A DNA stretch of 64,000 bases from Sphingobium_A sp965228065 (GTDB lineage Bacteria > Pseudomonadota > Alphaproteobacteria > Sphingomonadales > Sphingomonadaceae): contig OZ245788.1 in assembly GCA_965228065.1 (NCBI GenBank), positions 5,518,001 to 5,582,000 of the forward strand, in the 5' to 3' direction. The notes beneath the pieces were generated by a model. That model ran no database searches. It saw only the letters and a list, made by a program, of their open reading frames with translations, and had not been told where the DNA came from. Positions 53,223 through 61,665 of the stretch are shown here, piece after piece (the stretch's first letter is position 1; each line of letters begins with the position of its first letter). The translations under genes were made by a program, and so were the position numbers.

Positions 53223-54839
53223 TCAGCGCGGCTTCGCGCCCGGCTCCACCTTGGTGAAATCCAGGTCGTGGAAATCGAAGCTGAAATCGGTCGCCGGCGA
53301 CACCGCCCGCATTTTCATGCCCGTCACCTTGCCGTCATAGCCCTGCTCGAACCGCACATAGGAATCCGCCTCCAGACTGCGGTTGTTCCAGCGGACGACG
53401 AAGATATTGCCGCTATAGGGCAGCAGCGGGCCTTCCAGGTCCTTGGTCCGGCTGACCTTCAGGAACAGACGATCGCCCTCGCGGCGAACGGTCGCATCGC
53501 CACGCCACGGATCGTTATAGGCGCCGACATAGGTGTCGAGGGGCAGCGACGGCGGGCCGGCGCTCGCCAGCACCTTCGCCGCGGCATCCTCGATCACCTT
53601 GGCGCTATCGTCGCGATTCTTGCTGTTGGCCGACGCGAGTTCGACCCAGTCGCGTGCGGGCGCGCGCAGATAGGCGTCGAGGATCTGGTTGCCGACCGAG
53701 ACCATCGCCGCGCCCGATTGCTGGTTGGTGAAGACGAGCACGCCCAGCTTCAGTTCGGGGATCATCGCGACCCAGGTGACCGTGCCGACCACGCCGCCGG
53801 TATGCGCAACCTTCTTGTAGCCGAACACATCCTCCAGCCCCCAGCCCAGGCCATAGCCCGCGAAATGGGTCCGCATCATCGATGCGGACATCGGATTGAC
53901 AGATGTCGGCGTGACGACAGACCACATCTCCGCGTTGCGCGCCTGGCTGAAAATCTGCTTGCCCGAAGGCGACTTGCCGGCCTCGAGCTGGGTCATCAGC
54001 CATTTGGCCATGCCATCGATGCTGCAGTTGATCGTGCCCGCGGGGCCGATCGCGTCGATGTTCATCACCGGCACCACGCTCAGCTTGCCCTCCACCACGA
54101 CATGCGGGGACGCGACGTTGCGGCGGTCGCGGATGCGGCCATAAGTGGATGAACAGGGCTGCATACCGAGCGGCGCGATGATCCGCGTCTCGACGAACTC
54201 CTCCCAGCTCTTGCCGGTTACCGCGGGAATGATCTGGCCCGCGACCATGTAGAGCGTGTTGTCGTAATCGAATTGCGAGCGGAAGCTGGAGACGGGCTTC
54301 AGGAAGCGCAGGCCGTGGATGATCTCGTCGCGGGTGATGTCGCTCTCGGGAAAGACCATCAGGTCGCCGGCGCCGAGCCCCAGGCCGCTGCGATGGGTCA
54401 GCAGGTCGCGGATCGTGAATTCGCGCGTCACATAGGGATCGTACATGCGGAATTGCGGCAGGTGATCGATCACCTTGTCGTCCCAACTGATCTTGCCCTC
54501 GTCGACCAGGATGGAGAGCGCCGCGGTGGTGAACGCCTTGGTGTTCGATCCGATCTGGAACAACGTGTCGGCATCAACCGCGCCGGACTTGCCGAACTCG
54601 CGCACGCCATAGCCCTTGGAATAGATCAGCTTGCCGTCCTTGATGATGCCGACCGCCATGCCCGGCACTTCGAACGCCTTCATCGCGCGCGCGACCGTAT
54701 CGTCGATCTTCGCCGCCGAGATCGGCATGGCAGCAGCCGGAGCGGACTTTTTCGATTGCGCGATGGCGGGCGCGACAGCCGTCGTGGCGGCCAGAGCGAG
54801 TGCCAGGGCGATGGATGTGCGTCGAGCGAATATGGTCAT
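53223..54839 (-). CDS. Serine hydrolase, beta-lactamase (class C-like) family
   Basis: 538 residues with a signal peptide (to about residue 28, APAIAQ). The SxxK motif is in QIGSNTKAFTTAAL (Ser about 103), followed by a Tyr-containing motif (QFDYDNTLYMV) and AHTGGVVG. A C-terminal lipocalin-like region (about 410-535) is typical of the long form of this family (DUF3471-like). It is probably a periplasmic peptidase or esterase rather than a true beta-lactamase. ATG 54839 follows GGGAGGCAGCC. Confidence 0.9.
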   Translation of the reverse strand: MTIFARRTSIALALALAATTAVAPAIAQSKKSAPAAAMPISAAKIDDTVARAMKAFEVPGMAVGIIKDGKLIYSKGYGVREFGKSGAVDADTLFQIGSNTKAFTTAALSILVDEGKISWDDKVIDHLPQFRMYDPYVTREFTIRDLLTHRSGLGLGAGDLMVFPESDITRDEIIHGLRFLKPVSSFRSQFDYDNTLYMVAGQIIPAVTGKSWEEFVETRIIAPLGMQPCSSTYGRIRDRRNVASPHVVVEGKLSVVPVMNIDAIGPAGTINCSIDGMAKWLMTQLEAGKSPSGKQIFSQARNAEMWSVVTPTSVNPMSASMMRTHFAGYGLGWGLEDVFGYKKVAHTGGVVGTVTWVAMIPELKLGVLVFTNQQSGAAMVSVGNQILDAYLRAPARDWVELASANSKNRDDSAKVIEDAAAKVLASAGPPSLPLDTYVGAYNDPWRGDATVRREGDRLFLKVSRTKDLEGPLLPYSGNIFVVRWNNRSLEADSYVRFEQGYDGKVTGMKMRAVSPATDFSFDFHDLDFTKVEPGAKPR

Positions 54840-55050
54840 GGCTGCCTCCCGATGGCCCGGAGTGCGTGCCGCCCCCGGCTGCACGCCTTTTCCATCAGAA
54901 ACGACGCTGCGACAATGGCGATGAAGCCTATGACGAAAATTTCATCCTGATCGGATAATTTCGGGCGATTTCAGCCCCACATCATTGGCCCAACTGAACA
55001 ATCGGGTGCCGACGAGGACGCGAATCGCAACATCGGCTATGACATCGACC

Positions 55051-56094
55051 ATGCGAATCCCGATCATCATCCTTTCCCTGTTCGCCGCGATCGGCTCGGC
55101 CGCCGCCGCACCGGTACAATCCTATGAGGAATACAAATCCTGGCTGGTCGCATGCGACAATATACTGAGCTGCACGGCCAAGGGCTTTGGTGACGGCAGG
55201 GTCCGCGCAGAACTGAAGATCGAGCGTGACGGCGGCCCGAACGGTGGCATCATCGCCAGCATCGCATCGGAAGGCTCATTCACCGTCGCCGACCTCTCGG
55301 TCGACGGCAAGCCGCTGAGCCTCGCCCTGCCCGCCTGGACGCGATCGGCCGAGGAGGGCGACGCGACGATCCTGACCACCGACGATCTTGCCGAGATCCA
55401 GGCGCTGGTCGCTCGGCTGCGATCGGGCGCCATGCTGACACTGGGCAGCGCGGAGGTCCCCCTCGACGGCTTTTCCGCAGCGATGCTGCGTATGGATGAT
55501 CGGCAGGGGCGCATCGACACCACGTCCGCGCTGTTCCGCCGGGGCGGAAAACCCGCCGCCGCCGTTCCTGCCCCGCCCGCCCTTCCAACCATTCCCAAGC
55601 GACCAATCTCGGCCAGCCTGTCCGCAGGCGAGGCCAAACGACTGATTGCCAGCGTCCGCGCAAAACAACATGCGCTGTTCGAAAAGGAGGGATGCGAGGA
55701 ACAGCCCGGGGCGATGAGCGCCGAGGCGTTCGCGCTCGACACGCGCCAGGCGCTCGCCTTCGTCCCCTGCATCATGGGCGCCTACCAAGGATCGTCGCTT
55801 GCCTTCATCGTCCCGCGCGATGGCAAGCCTATCCGCCAACTCGTCCTGCCGGCCCCCTATCTCGGCGCGACCGCCGAAGACGGTAGGGTCTCCTGGTTCA
55901 CCGAAGCCGATTTCGACGCAGAGAGCGGCATGATCTCCACCGCCGCGAAGGGACGCGGCATGGCCGATTGCGGCATGTCGGCAAGCTGGATATGGGATGG
56001 CGCGACCTTCCACCTCTCGTCATTCGCGCTCCAGCAGAATTGTGGGGGCCTCTATCCCGGCGACTGGCCGACGGTGTTTCGATCGCAGCAATAA
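55051..56094 (+). CDS. DUF1176 periplasmic protein
   Basis: 347 residues. The signal peptide MRIPIIILSLFAAIGSAAAA is cleaved near residue 20. The mature protein has YKSWLVACDNILSCTAKGFG, with two conserved Cys, and several more Cys (EGCEEQ, PCIMGAY, DCGMSA, QQNCGG) that may form disulfides. The ending PGDWPTVFRS is family-typical. Function unknown. ATG 55039 is also in frame. It ends 65 bases before the leader of nuoA. Confidence 0.85.
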   Translation: MRIPIIILSLFAAIGSAAAAPVQSYEEYKSWLVACDNILSCTAKGFGDGRVRAELKIERDGGPNGGIIASIASEGSFTVADLSVDGKPLSLALPAWTRSAEEGDATILTTDDLAEIQALVARLRSGAMLTLGSAEVPLDGFSAAMLRMDDRQGRIDTTSALFRRGGKPAAAVPAPPALPTIPKRPISASLSAGEAKRLIASVRAKQHALFEKEGCEEQPGAMSAEAFALDTRQALAFVPCIMGAYQGSSLAFIVPRDGKPIRQLVLPAPYLGATAEDGRVSWFTEADFDAESGMISTAAKGRGMADCGMSASWIWDGATFHLSSFALQQNCGGLYPGDWPTVFRSQQ

Positions 56095-56159
56095 ATCGGC
56101 GGCGATCCGGGAAACTCCGGAAAAGCGCCTCCCACTTTTCCGCGCAATGTTCTAAGCGG

Positions 56160-56233
56160 TCCGGGAGAGGACGCCCTCCCCCATAGTGGGATAGCATTCC
56201 CGGGACGGCCCGGCTTTCCGAAAGGAGGGCTGG
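56160..56233 (+). promoter_or_regulatory. Structured leader upstream of nuoA, mini-ykkC (guanidine-II)-like
   Basis: Hairpin GAGG-ACGC-CCTC (56167-56178), small hairpin CCCA/TGGG (about 56180-56190), hairpin CCGGG-ACGG-CCCGG (56200-56213) and a GAAA-loop hairpin (56214-56229) that holds AGGAGG. The ACGG-loop hairpin fits the ACGR loops of guanidine-II riboswitches; the first loop (ACGC) does not strictly. The last two hairpins can compete for GG at 56212-56213. The whole segment is very similar to 56757-56832. Confidence 0.5.
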
Positions 56234-56668
56234 ATGGCCTCCGCACTATCGATTTCGGCGAATGCCGCCGGAACACAATCCACCTTCGCCATTCCATTCT
56301 CGCTGATCGACTATCTGCCGATCCTGCTTTTCCTCGGGGTCGCGATCCTGTTGTCGCTGGCGTTTGTCGGCATTCCCATGCTGCTGTCGCGGTGGACGGG
56401 CGCCCACAGGCCGACGCCCGACAAGCTATCGGAATATGAATGCGGCTTTCCCGCGTTCGAAAATGCCCGCAAGCCGTTCAATGTCCGCTTTTATCTGGTC
56501 GCGATCCTTTTTCTGATCTTTGACCTGGAAATGGCATTCCTGTTTCCCTGGGCGGTGAGCCTGGGTGAGATCGGATGGACAGGATGGATCGGGATGATGA
56601 TCTTCCTGGGCATATTGACGGTGGGCTTCATCTACGAATGGAAAAAGGGCGCGCTGGACTGGGAATAG
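56234..56668 (+). CDS. nuoA: NADH-quinone oxidoreductase subunit A-like protein (solitary)
   Basis: 144 residues with three membrane helices (about 25-50, 90-110, 118-138) and the NuoA loop motif YECGF (SEYECGFPAFENARKPF), followed by FYLVAILFLIFDLEMAFLFPW. NuoA is a membrane subunit of respiratory complex I. Here nuoB does not follow; the next gene is sugE. It may therefore be a second nuoA copy or one displaced from its operon. SD AGGAGG at 56223-56228. Preceded by a riboswitch-like leader. Confidence 0.9.
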   Translation: MASALSISANAAGTQSTFAIPFSLIDYLPILLFLGVAILLSLAFVGIPMLLSRWTGAHRPTPDKLSEYECGFPAFENARKPFNVRFYLVAILFLIFDLEMAFLFPWAVSLGEIGWTGWIGMMIFLGILTVGFIYEWKKGALDWE

Positions 56669-56756
56669 CGCCATGAGACTTTGGAAACGCCGGCATCGTG
56701 CCCGGCCTGGCCAATCCATTACAGGCTTGATCCGGTTTGCCGAATTCCTAGATAGG

Positions 56757-56832
56757 TTCCGCGAGGCCACGTCCTCCCCCATCATTGGGCAGCAACGTCC
56801 GGGACGGCCCGGCTCTTTGAAAGGAGAGCCAT
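56757..56832 (+). promoter_or_regulatory. Structured leader upstream of sugE, mini-ykkC (guanidine-II)-like
   Basis: Same order as the leader at 56160: GAGG/CCTC hairpin with ACG in its loop (56763-56776), CCCA/TGGG, CCGGG-ACGG-CCCGG (56799-56812) and GAAA-loop hairpin CTCTTT-GAAA-GGAGAG (56813-56828) containing AGGAG. Base changes relative to the first leader keep pairing in the last hairpin. Guanidine-II riboswitches are known upstream of sugE/gdx exporters, which supports the assignment. The ligand is unproven. Confidence 0.6.
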
Positions 56833-57153
56833 ATGGCTTGGATATTGTTGGGTATCGCGGGTGCGTTCGAAATCGTCTGGGCCTTCTTCATGAAGCAATC
56901 CGACGGCTTCACGCGCCTTGTGCCGAGCGTCATCACCATCGTCACGATGATCGCCAGCTTCGCGCTGCTTTCGGTGTCGATGAAGACCCTCCCGCTCGGC
57001 ACAGCCTATACGGTCTGGACCGGTATCGGTGCCGTAGGCGCCTTTGTCGTCGGCATTGCCGTTCTGGGCGAACAGATCAGCGTTGCGCGCATCGTTGCAG
57101 CATTGCTGATCGTCAGCGGACTTATCCTCATGAAACTGTCGACCACGAGTTAG
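56833..57153 (+). CDS. sugE: Small multidrug resistance family protein, Gdx/SugE type (guanidinium exporter)
   Basis: 106 residues with four membrane helices. The essential Glu13 lies in AGAFEIVWAFFMK. Subtype signatures match SugE/Gdx: GFTRLVPSVIT, MKTLPLGTAYTVWTGIGAVGAFVVG and LKLSTT near the end. Gdx proteins export guanidinium in exchange for protons. The leader upstream suggests control by guanidine. Confidence 0.92.
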   Translation: MAWILLGIAGAFEIVWAFFMKQSDGFTRLVPSVITIVTMIASFALLSVSMKTLPLGTAYTVWTGIGAVGAFVVGIAVLGEQISVARIVAALLIVSGLILMKLSTTS

Positions 57154-57197
57154 AGCGATTTCGAAGCAGGCGGGATCATCTGCCGGCTCGGAAAATG

Positions 57198-57282
57198 TAG
57201 AGGCTGATCGCCTGCGTCGGGCCGGCGTTTGAGCGCCTCAGCGAACGCGCGAAGCGCTTCCACCTCAAGCGATCAGCCTCTA
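57198..57282. repeat. Inverted-repeat element upstream of the serine hydrolase gene
   Basis: TAGAGGCTGATCGC (57198-57211) pairs with GCGATCAGCCTCTA (57269-57282). Positions 57253-57275 are the exact reverse complement of 23228-23250, so this is another member of that repeat family. It lies in the gap between sugE and the hydrolase. Confidence 0.75.
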
Positions 57283-57312
57283 AGCTACCCCCTTCAAGAT
57301 AGGAGGGACGCA

Positions 57313-58989
57313 ATGGATGTAACGCGGCGTGATATGCTGGGGGTGGCCTCGGCCGCGACGATGATTGCAGTGACGCAACCGGTGTTGGCTGCGGCCCAGG
57401 CGGCGTCGGGCCCGCTTTCCGAAGTCGTCCGTCGGCTGACCGCGTTCGCCAATGCCGACCTTGCCGACAAGGGCTTCCCCGGCATGACCGTCGCGCTGAT
57501 CGGCCCCGGCGGCGCACAGGCGACCTTTGCTGCGGGCCTGGCCGATATCGACCGGCGGACACCCGCCGCATCCGAGCAGCTTTTCCAGATCGGCTCGATC
57601 ACGAAGTCGCTCACCGCGATGACGCTGTTCGTGCTTGCCCATCAGGGAAAACTCGATCTCGACGCACGCGTGCAAGATCTGCTTCCCGAATATCCATTGC
57701 CGCCCGAACCCATCACGATCACCCAGTTGCTCGATCACAGCTCAGGCATTCCCAATCTTCTGGAAGATCCCACGCAAATCGACATACCGGGTGGGCGGCT
57801 GTGGACCGGCTTCAAACCGGGCTCGCGCTATTCCTATTGCAACCTTGGCTACGCCTTGCTCGGCGCGGTGATCGAGAAAGCATCGGGCATGAGCTATCCG
57901 ATGGCGCTCGAGACTCTGGTGCTGCGGCCGCTCGGCATGAAGACGGCAGTGCCGATCTTCCGCGTCTCCGACCGTGCGGCCTATGCCAGCGGCCATATCC
58001 GCCTGCGCGAAGACATGCCCTGGCTTCCCAAGGCCCGCCTCACCCAGGCGCGCTGGTTCGATTTCTCGCATGCGGCGGGCTCGGTCGCGGCCAGCGGTGC
58101 GGACATGGTCCGGTTCATGCAGTTTCTGCAGGGCGTCGCCCGCGGCAAGGGTGCGCCGCTCTTCTCCGACGCGCTGGCCGACCGCTATCGCAAACCGACG
58201 ATCGACTCCTCGCCGGCCGGCGCGCGCTACGGTAACGGCCTGATCACGCTTGCCATCGATGGCCGCAGCTGTTTCCGCCACACCGGCGGGGTGCATGGTT
58301 TCAGCTCCGCCTTCACGCTCGACCAGGACGCCGGCGTCGGCTGCTATGCCAGCGTCAATGTCGGCGGTGCGGGCGGCTATCGGCCGACCGAGATCACCGA
58401 ATATGCAATCGCGCTGCTGCGGGCCGTCAGCACGGGCCAACCGCTTCCGGCAATACGCACGCCCAAGGCGACGCCTCCGGTGAAGGACGCGGCCCGCCTG
58501 ACCGGCACATGGAAAAGCGCCGACGGCACCGCATTGACCATCGCCGAGCGTGGTGGCGCCCTGTTCGTGACCAGTGCCGGACGCCAGGCGTCGTTGCGCG
58601 CGGGCGGCGAGAACAGCTTCGTGACCGACCATGCCGCACTGGAGCCCTACAGCTTCGTGCTCGAAGGCGAGACGCTGCGCCTTGGCGGCAAGCTGTTCGG
58701 CCGCGGCACCGCCCCTGCGGCGCAACCGGCCAGCGCGCGCCTCGCGCCGTTCGTCGCCGCCTATTACAGCGCGAGTTCCTGGGGCAATCGCCCCAAGACG
58801 TTCGCGATCGGCGACCGGCTGTTCCTGGGCAATGAGGAACTCGTCGAGGCACCCGACGGCAGCTGGCGCTACAAGAATCCCGAGATGGCCTGCGAACGCG
58901 CCTGGTTCCTCAACCAGATCGGCGGCCGGCCGCAACTGCTGAGCCTGTCCGGATCACGCTATGGCCGGTTCCACGACCGGACGCTCTGA
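57313..58989 (+). CDS. Serine hydrolase, beta-lactamase family, probable Tat substrate
   Basis: 558 residues. The N-terminus has a twin-arginine signal (TRRDMLG, then a hydrophobic stretch ending AAAQA). SxxK is in QIGSITKSLTAM (Ser about 98), YxN is SYCNLGYALLG (about 178), and the third motif is RHTGGVHGFSS. A long C-terminal extension (about 385-555) follows. Likely a periplasmic esterase or peptidase; it resembles the product of 53223-54839 in general layout but is not close. ATG 57313 follows AGGAGGGACGCA. Confidence 0.9.
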   Translation: MDVTRRDMLGVASAATMIAVTQPVLAAAQAASGPLSEVVRRLTAFANADLADKGFPGMTVALIGPGGAQATFAAGLADIDRRTPAASEQLFQIGSITKSLTAMTLFVLAHQGKLDLDARVQDLLPEYPLPPEPITITQLLDHSSGIPNLLEDPTQIDIPGGRLWTGFKPGSRYSYCNLGYALLGAVIEKASGMSYPMALETLVLRPLGMKTAVPIFRVSDRAAYASGHIRLREDMPWLPKARLTQARWFDFSHAAGSVAASGADMVRFMQFLQGVARGKGAPLFSDALADRYRKPTIDSSPAGARYGNGLITLAIDGRSCFRHTGGVHGFSSAFTLDQDAGVGCYASVNVGGAGGYRPTEITEYAIALLRAVSTGQPLPAIRTPKATPPVKDAARLTGTWKSADGTALTIAERGGALFVTSAGRQASLRAGGENSFVTDHAALEPYSFVLEGETLRLGGKLFGRGTAPAAQPASARLAPFVAAYYSASSWGNRPKTFAIGDRLFLGNEELVEAPDGSWRYKNPEMACERAWFLNQIGGRPQLLSLSGSRYGRFHDRTL

Positions 58990-59005
58990 TCGCTCCACGA
59001 CAGAT

Positions 59006-59048
59006 CGCGCGGGCAGAGTGGTTCTCCGGATCCCACCCTGCCCGCGCG
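59006..59048. terminator. Hairpin between convergent serine hydrolase and methyltransferase genes
   Basis: An 11-bp perfect stem (CGCGCGGGCAG / CTGCCCGCGCG), with GTGG/CCAC pairing inside the loop. There is no U-run, but the position between two converging stops suggests termination. Confidence 0.6.
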
Positions 59049-59063
59049 GACGTGTCACCGTCT

Positions 59064-59867
59064 TCAGTCGGGTTTGAGCGCGCAGGTGGCGATAAAGGTC
59101 GGCATGAAACGGTCGATCAGGAAACGCGGCGTCGGCTGGGCGTCTTCCTGAAAGCCCATCAACAGGAAGCCCGCCTCGATCTGACCGGCGATCTGGTCTG
59201 ACAGGCTGTGGCCGAACACCAGCGCCTCGCCTCGTGCGATCTTGTCCGCCAGGGCCTGAGGGTCGAGATCGCGCATATCGGCATAGGGCAGCGGGAAACG
59301 AGGGCGGATCACGCCCTGCTCCGCATATTGCGGACTGCGATCGCCGACGAATACCACTGGATTGTAGAAGCTGGCGAGCAGCCGCCCGCCCGGTTTCAGC
59401 ACCCGGAAACACTCACGCCATACCGGTCGTATATCGGGAACATAGAGATTCGAGATCGGGTGGAAAACGCGGTCGAACGCCCCATCGGCAAAACATGACA
59501 GATCGCGCATGTCTCCACGCACCGTTGTCAGCGACAGGGCTTCCCGCTCGGCGACCTTGCGATCGTGGTCGAGCTGGCCGTCAGAGGCATCGAACACCGT
59601 CACCATCGCCCCTGCGGCGGCGAGAACGGGTGCCTGCTGGCCGCCAGCCGACGCCAGGCACAGGATATGCTGCCCCCTGACATCGCCGAGCCAATGCGCC
59701 GGCAACTCGCCATGAGTCAGGCGCACGCTCCATCGGCCATTGCGCGCCTCTGCGATGATGTCCGGCGTTACCGGCTGCGACCACGGGCTGTTTTCCGCCG
59801 CCTGACGGTCCCAAGCAGCCTGATTATGTGCCAGAATATCGACGGACTCAGGAGCGGGATCGGACAT
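59064..59867 (-). CDS. Class I SAM-dependent methyltransferase
   Basis: 267 residues. The SAM site is HILCLASAGGQQAPVLAAAG (motif I), then VTVFDASDGQLDHDRKVA (motif II region), VRGDMRDL and FRVLKPGGRLLASFY. The sequence resembles small-molecule methyltransferases of the UbiE/COQ5-like group; the substrate is unknown. No partner gene is close. Confidence 0.88.
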   Translation of the reverse strand: MSDPAPESVDILAHNQAAWDRQAAENSPWSQPVTPDIIAEARNGRWSVRLTHGELPAHWLGDVRGQHILCLASAGGQQAPVLAAAGAMVTVFDASDGQLDHDRKVAEREALSLTTVRGDMRDLSCFADGAFDRVFHPISNLYVPDIRPVWRECFRVLKPGGRLLASFYNPVVFVGDRSPQYAEQGVIRPRFPLPYADMRDLDPQALADKIARGEALVFGHSLSDQIAGQIEAGFLLMGFQEDAQPTPRFLIDRFMPTFIATCALKPD

Positions 59868-59941
59868 ATGCGCTCCGGCTAGAGCGATTTGCAGTTCGAT
59901 GGAACCATCGAACGGCTCGAAAATCGCGGCAAAACAAATAG

Positions 59942-59985
59942 CTAGATCGATCCGCGTGATTCCGAAATCACGCGGATCGATCTAG
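59942..59985. repeat. Perfect 20-bp inverted repeat
   Basis: CTAGATCGATCCGCGTGATT (59942-59961) pairs with its exact complement at 59966-59985 around loop CCGA. It lies 53 bases before the aspartic-protease-like gene stop and outside any gene. It may be an operator, a terminator or a dispersed repeat. Confidence 0.8.
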
Positions 59986-60038
59986 ACAAAGCCTTGCGTA
60001 TCACAATCCACAGCGATCGGTTCACACCGGTGCCGATG

Positions 60039-61454
60039 TTACCCAGGCGCCGCCTGCCCCGGAAACTGATATGTCATGGTATCGAAGTCGATCGTCCATG
60101 CGCCCAGATGCTTCAGATATTCGTGTGAAATCAGCGCATCCATCACGAAACCGTTGATCCGGTACATGTCTTTATCGACAAAGACATTGCCCAGTGCCTG
60201 CGTCGGGCCACGCAGCAGCGTGCCGATGCCGTGCGACTGGATCGGCACGGTATAGAATTTCTGGCCCGGCACCGGGGTCCTGGTCAGGCCCAGCATCGCG
60301 ACGGTCTCATCCACCATCACGAGCGGCACGCTGGCAGCCAGCCCTGAATCGAGGAAGATGTTCAGACCGTCATGGCCGTTCAGGCTGCCCTTGGTGAACA
60401 TCAGGTGCCGGTTCGCCATGAAGAATTTCATCGTGACGGGATTGGCCGCCGCGGCGGATTCGAGGAACTGGCGACGCCCGGTTTCGCTGCGTTCGCGGAA
60501 GGTCAGTTCCTTCTTCGTATAGTCGACGGTGCTCAGAAACTGCTTCAGGATCTGCGTGGTGATAACGCCATCGCTCTTGATGCCGCGCGCTTTCCATTTG
60601 GCGACCGTCACTGGCACATTCGACAGCGTGACCCCGCCCAGCTTCACCGTGTCGGCGACGCCCAGCGGCTCGTCGACGGTCTCGCCCTTGGTATAGGCAT
60701 AACGCGACCGGGTATGCGCGATCGTCCTGATGCCGAGCCGGGCAGCGACGCCTTCGTCGATATAGAGCCGGTCTCCACCGGTATCGAGAATGAACTCGAC
60801 CGTCTGACCGTTGATTTCCAACCGGAACAGCGGAAGCGTGCCGGGTGCCATGAAGTCGTTGATGATCGGGAGATGGGCAACCTTGTCCCTGGTCGCCCAT
60901 GTGATCTGATAGGGTTTGCCCTGGAAACGCTGCATGAAGGTCAACAGCGGAACGATGCCGCCCACCTTGCCCTCGTCTGCCGTGCTCGGCAGGGTCAGCC
61001 CCTTCGCTTTCGCATAGCGATTGGTCTGGTAATAGACATAGACCAGTCCCTTGACGGCGACGGTGTGATCCTCCGACGCCCTGGCGGTGATCGCGGCCAG
61101 ACGTGCGTAGAGAGTCTCGGCGCGCGTGTAATCGCCGAGCAGATAGGCCGCATGTGCGCCCAATCTCAGATCGCTCACATTCGACGACCGCGCGGTCGCC
61201 AGCGGTGCGATCGTGTCGCGCGCACGCCAGATATCGCCGAGCTTGAACAGCGTATCGGCATAAGCACGCCTGACGGCATCGTTCCCCGGCGCGGCCACAT
61301 GCGCCGCCTCGAGCGTCGGCAAGGATCGTTCGAGATCCTGGCGATCGAACGTCGTGGCGCTCACCGGCGGGGCCGACTGAGCCGGCGGGGACGCATGCAC
61401 CACACCGCCGCCTATCGCGAGCAGGGACAGGATCGATACCGCGGCCCGGAACAT
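60039..61454 (-). CDS. Double retropepsin-like aspartic protease-domain protein with TPR-like N-terminus
   Basis: 471 residues. A signal peptide (MFRAAVSILSLLAIGGGVVHA) precedes a helical, TPR-like region (about 40-150). The first aspartic-protease-like domain has FILDTGGDRLYID (DTG, about 220). The second has IFLDSGLAASVPLV (DSG, about 365). The family cleaves proteins as a two-domain or dimeric fold. In bacteria such proteins are mostly uncharacterised. ATG 61454 is preferred for the signal peptide; the frame is open to a TTG at 61490. Confidence 0.82.
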   Translation of the reverse strand: MFRAAVSILSLLAIGGGVVHASPPAQSAPPVSATTFDRQDLERSLPTLEAAHVAAPGNDAVRRAYADTLFKLGDIWRARDTIAPLATARSSNVSDLRLGAHAAYLLGDYTRAETLYARLAAITARASEDHTVAVKGLVYVYYQTNRYAKAKGLTLPSTADEGKVGGIVPLLTFMQRFQGKPYQITWATRDKVAHLPIINDFMAPGTLPLFRLEINGQTVEFILDTGGDRLYIDEGVAARLGIRTIAHTRSRYAYTKGETVDEPLGVADTVKLGGVTLSNVPVTVAKWKARGIKSDGVITTQILKQFLSTVDYTKKELTFRERSETGRRQFLESAAAANPVTMKFFMANRHLMFTKGSLNGHDGLNIFLDSGLAASVPLVMVDETVAMLGLTRTPVPGQKFYTVPIQSHGIGTLLRGPTQALGNVFVDKDMYRINGFVMDALISHEYLKHLGAWTIDFDTMTYQFPGQAAPG

Positions 61455-61665
61455 GGATGCGGGGACATGGCCCCCTGTCTTGAGCTTCAACGACAGTCTC
61501 CCGATTGTTCCGCGACCCTATCGAGATGCCGCGCGTCATTCCAGATACGACCCGACGCAGAATCGATCACCCTGCGGCCGCGCATGACCAGGAAACAGCC
61601 CACTTGGCATTCTCTATCATTGTGATAATGTTTCATCAGGTTCCCCTGCGTGAAGGATACCGTCG

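Noticed and set aside
53223..54839. True beta-lactamase resistance gene
   Set aside because: The length, lipocalin-like tail and divergent second motif fit the broad serine-hydrolase family; resistance cannot be claimed. The same applies to 57313-58989.
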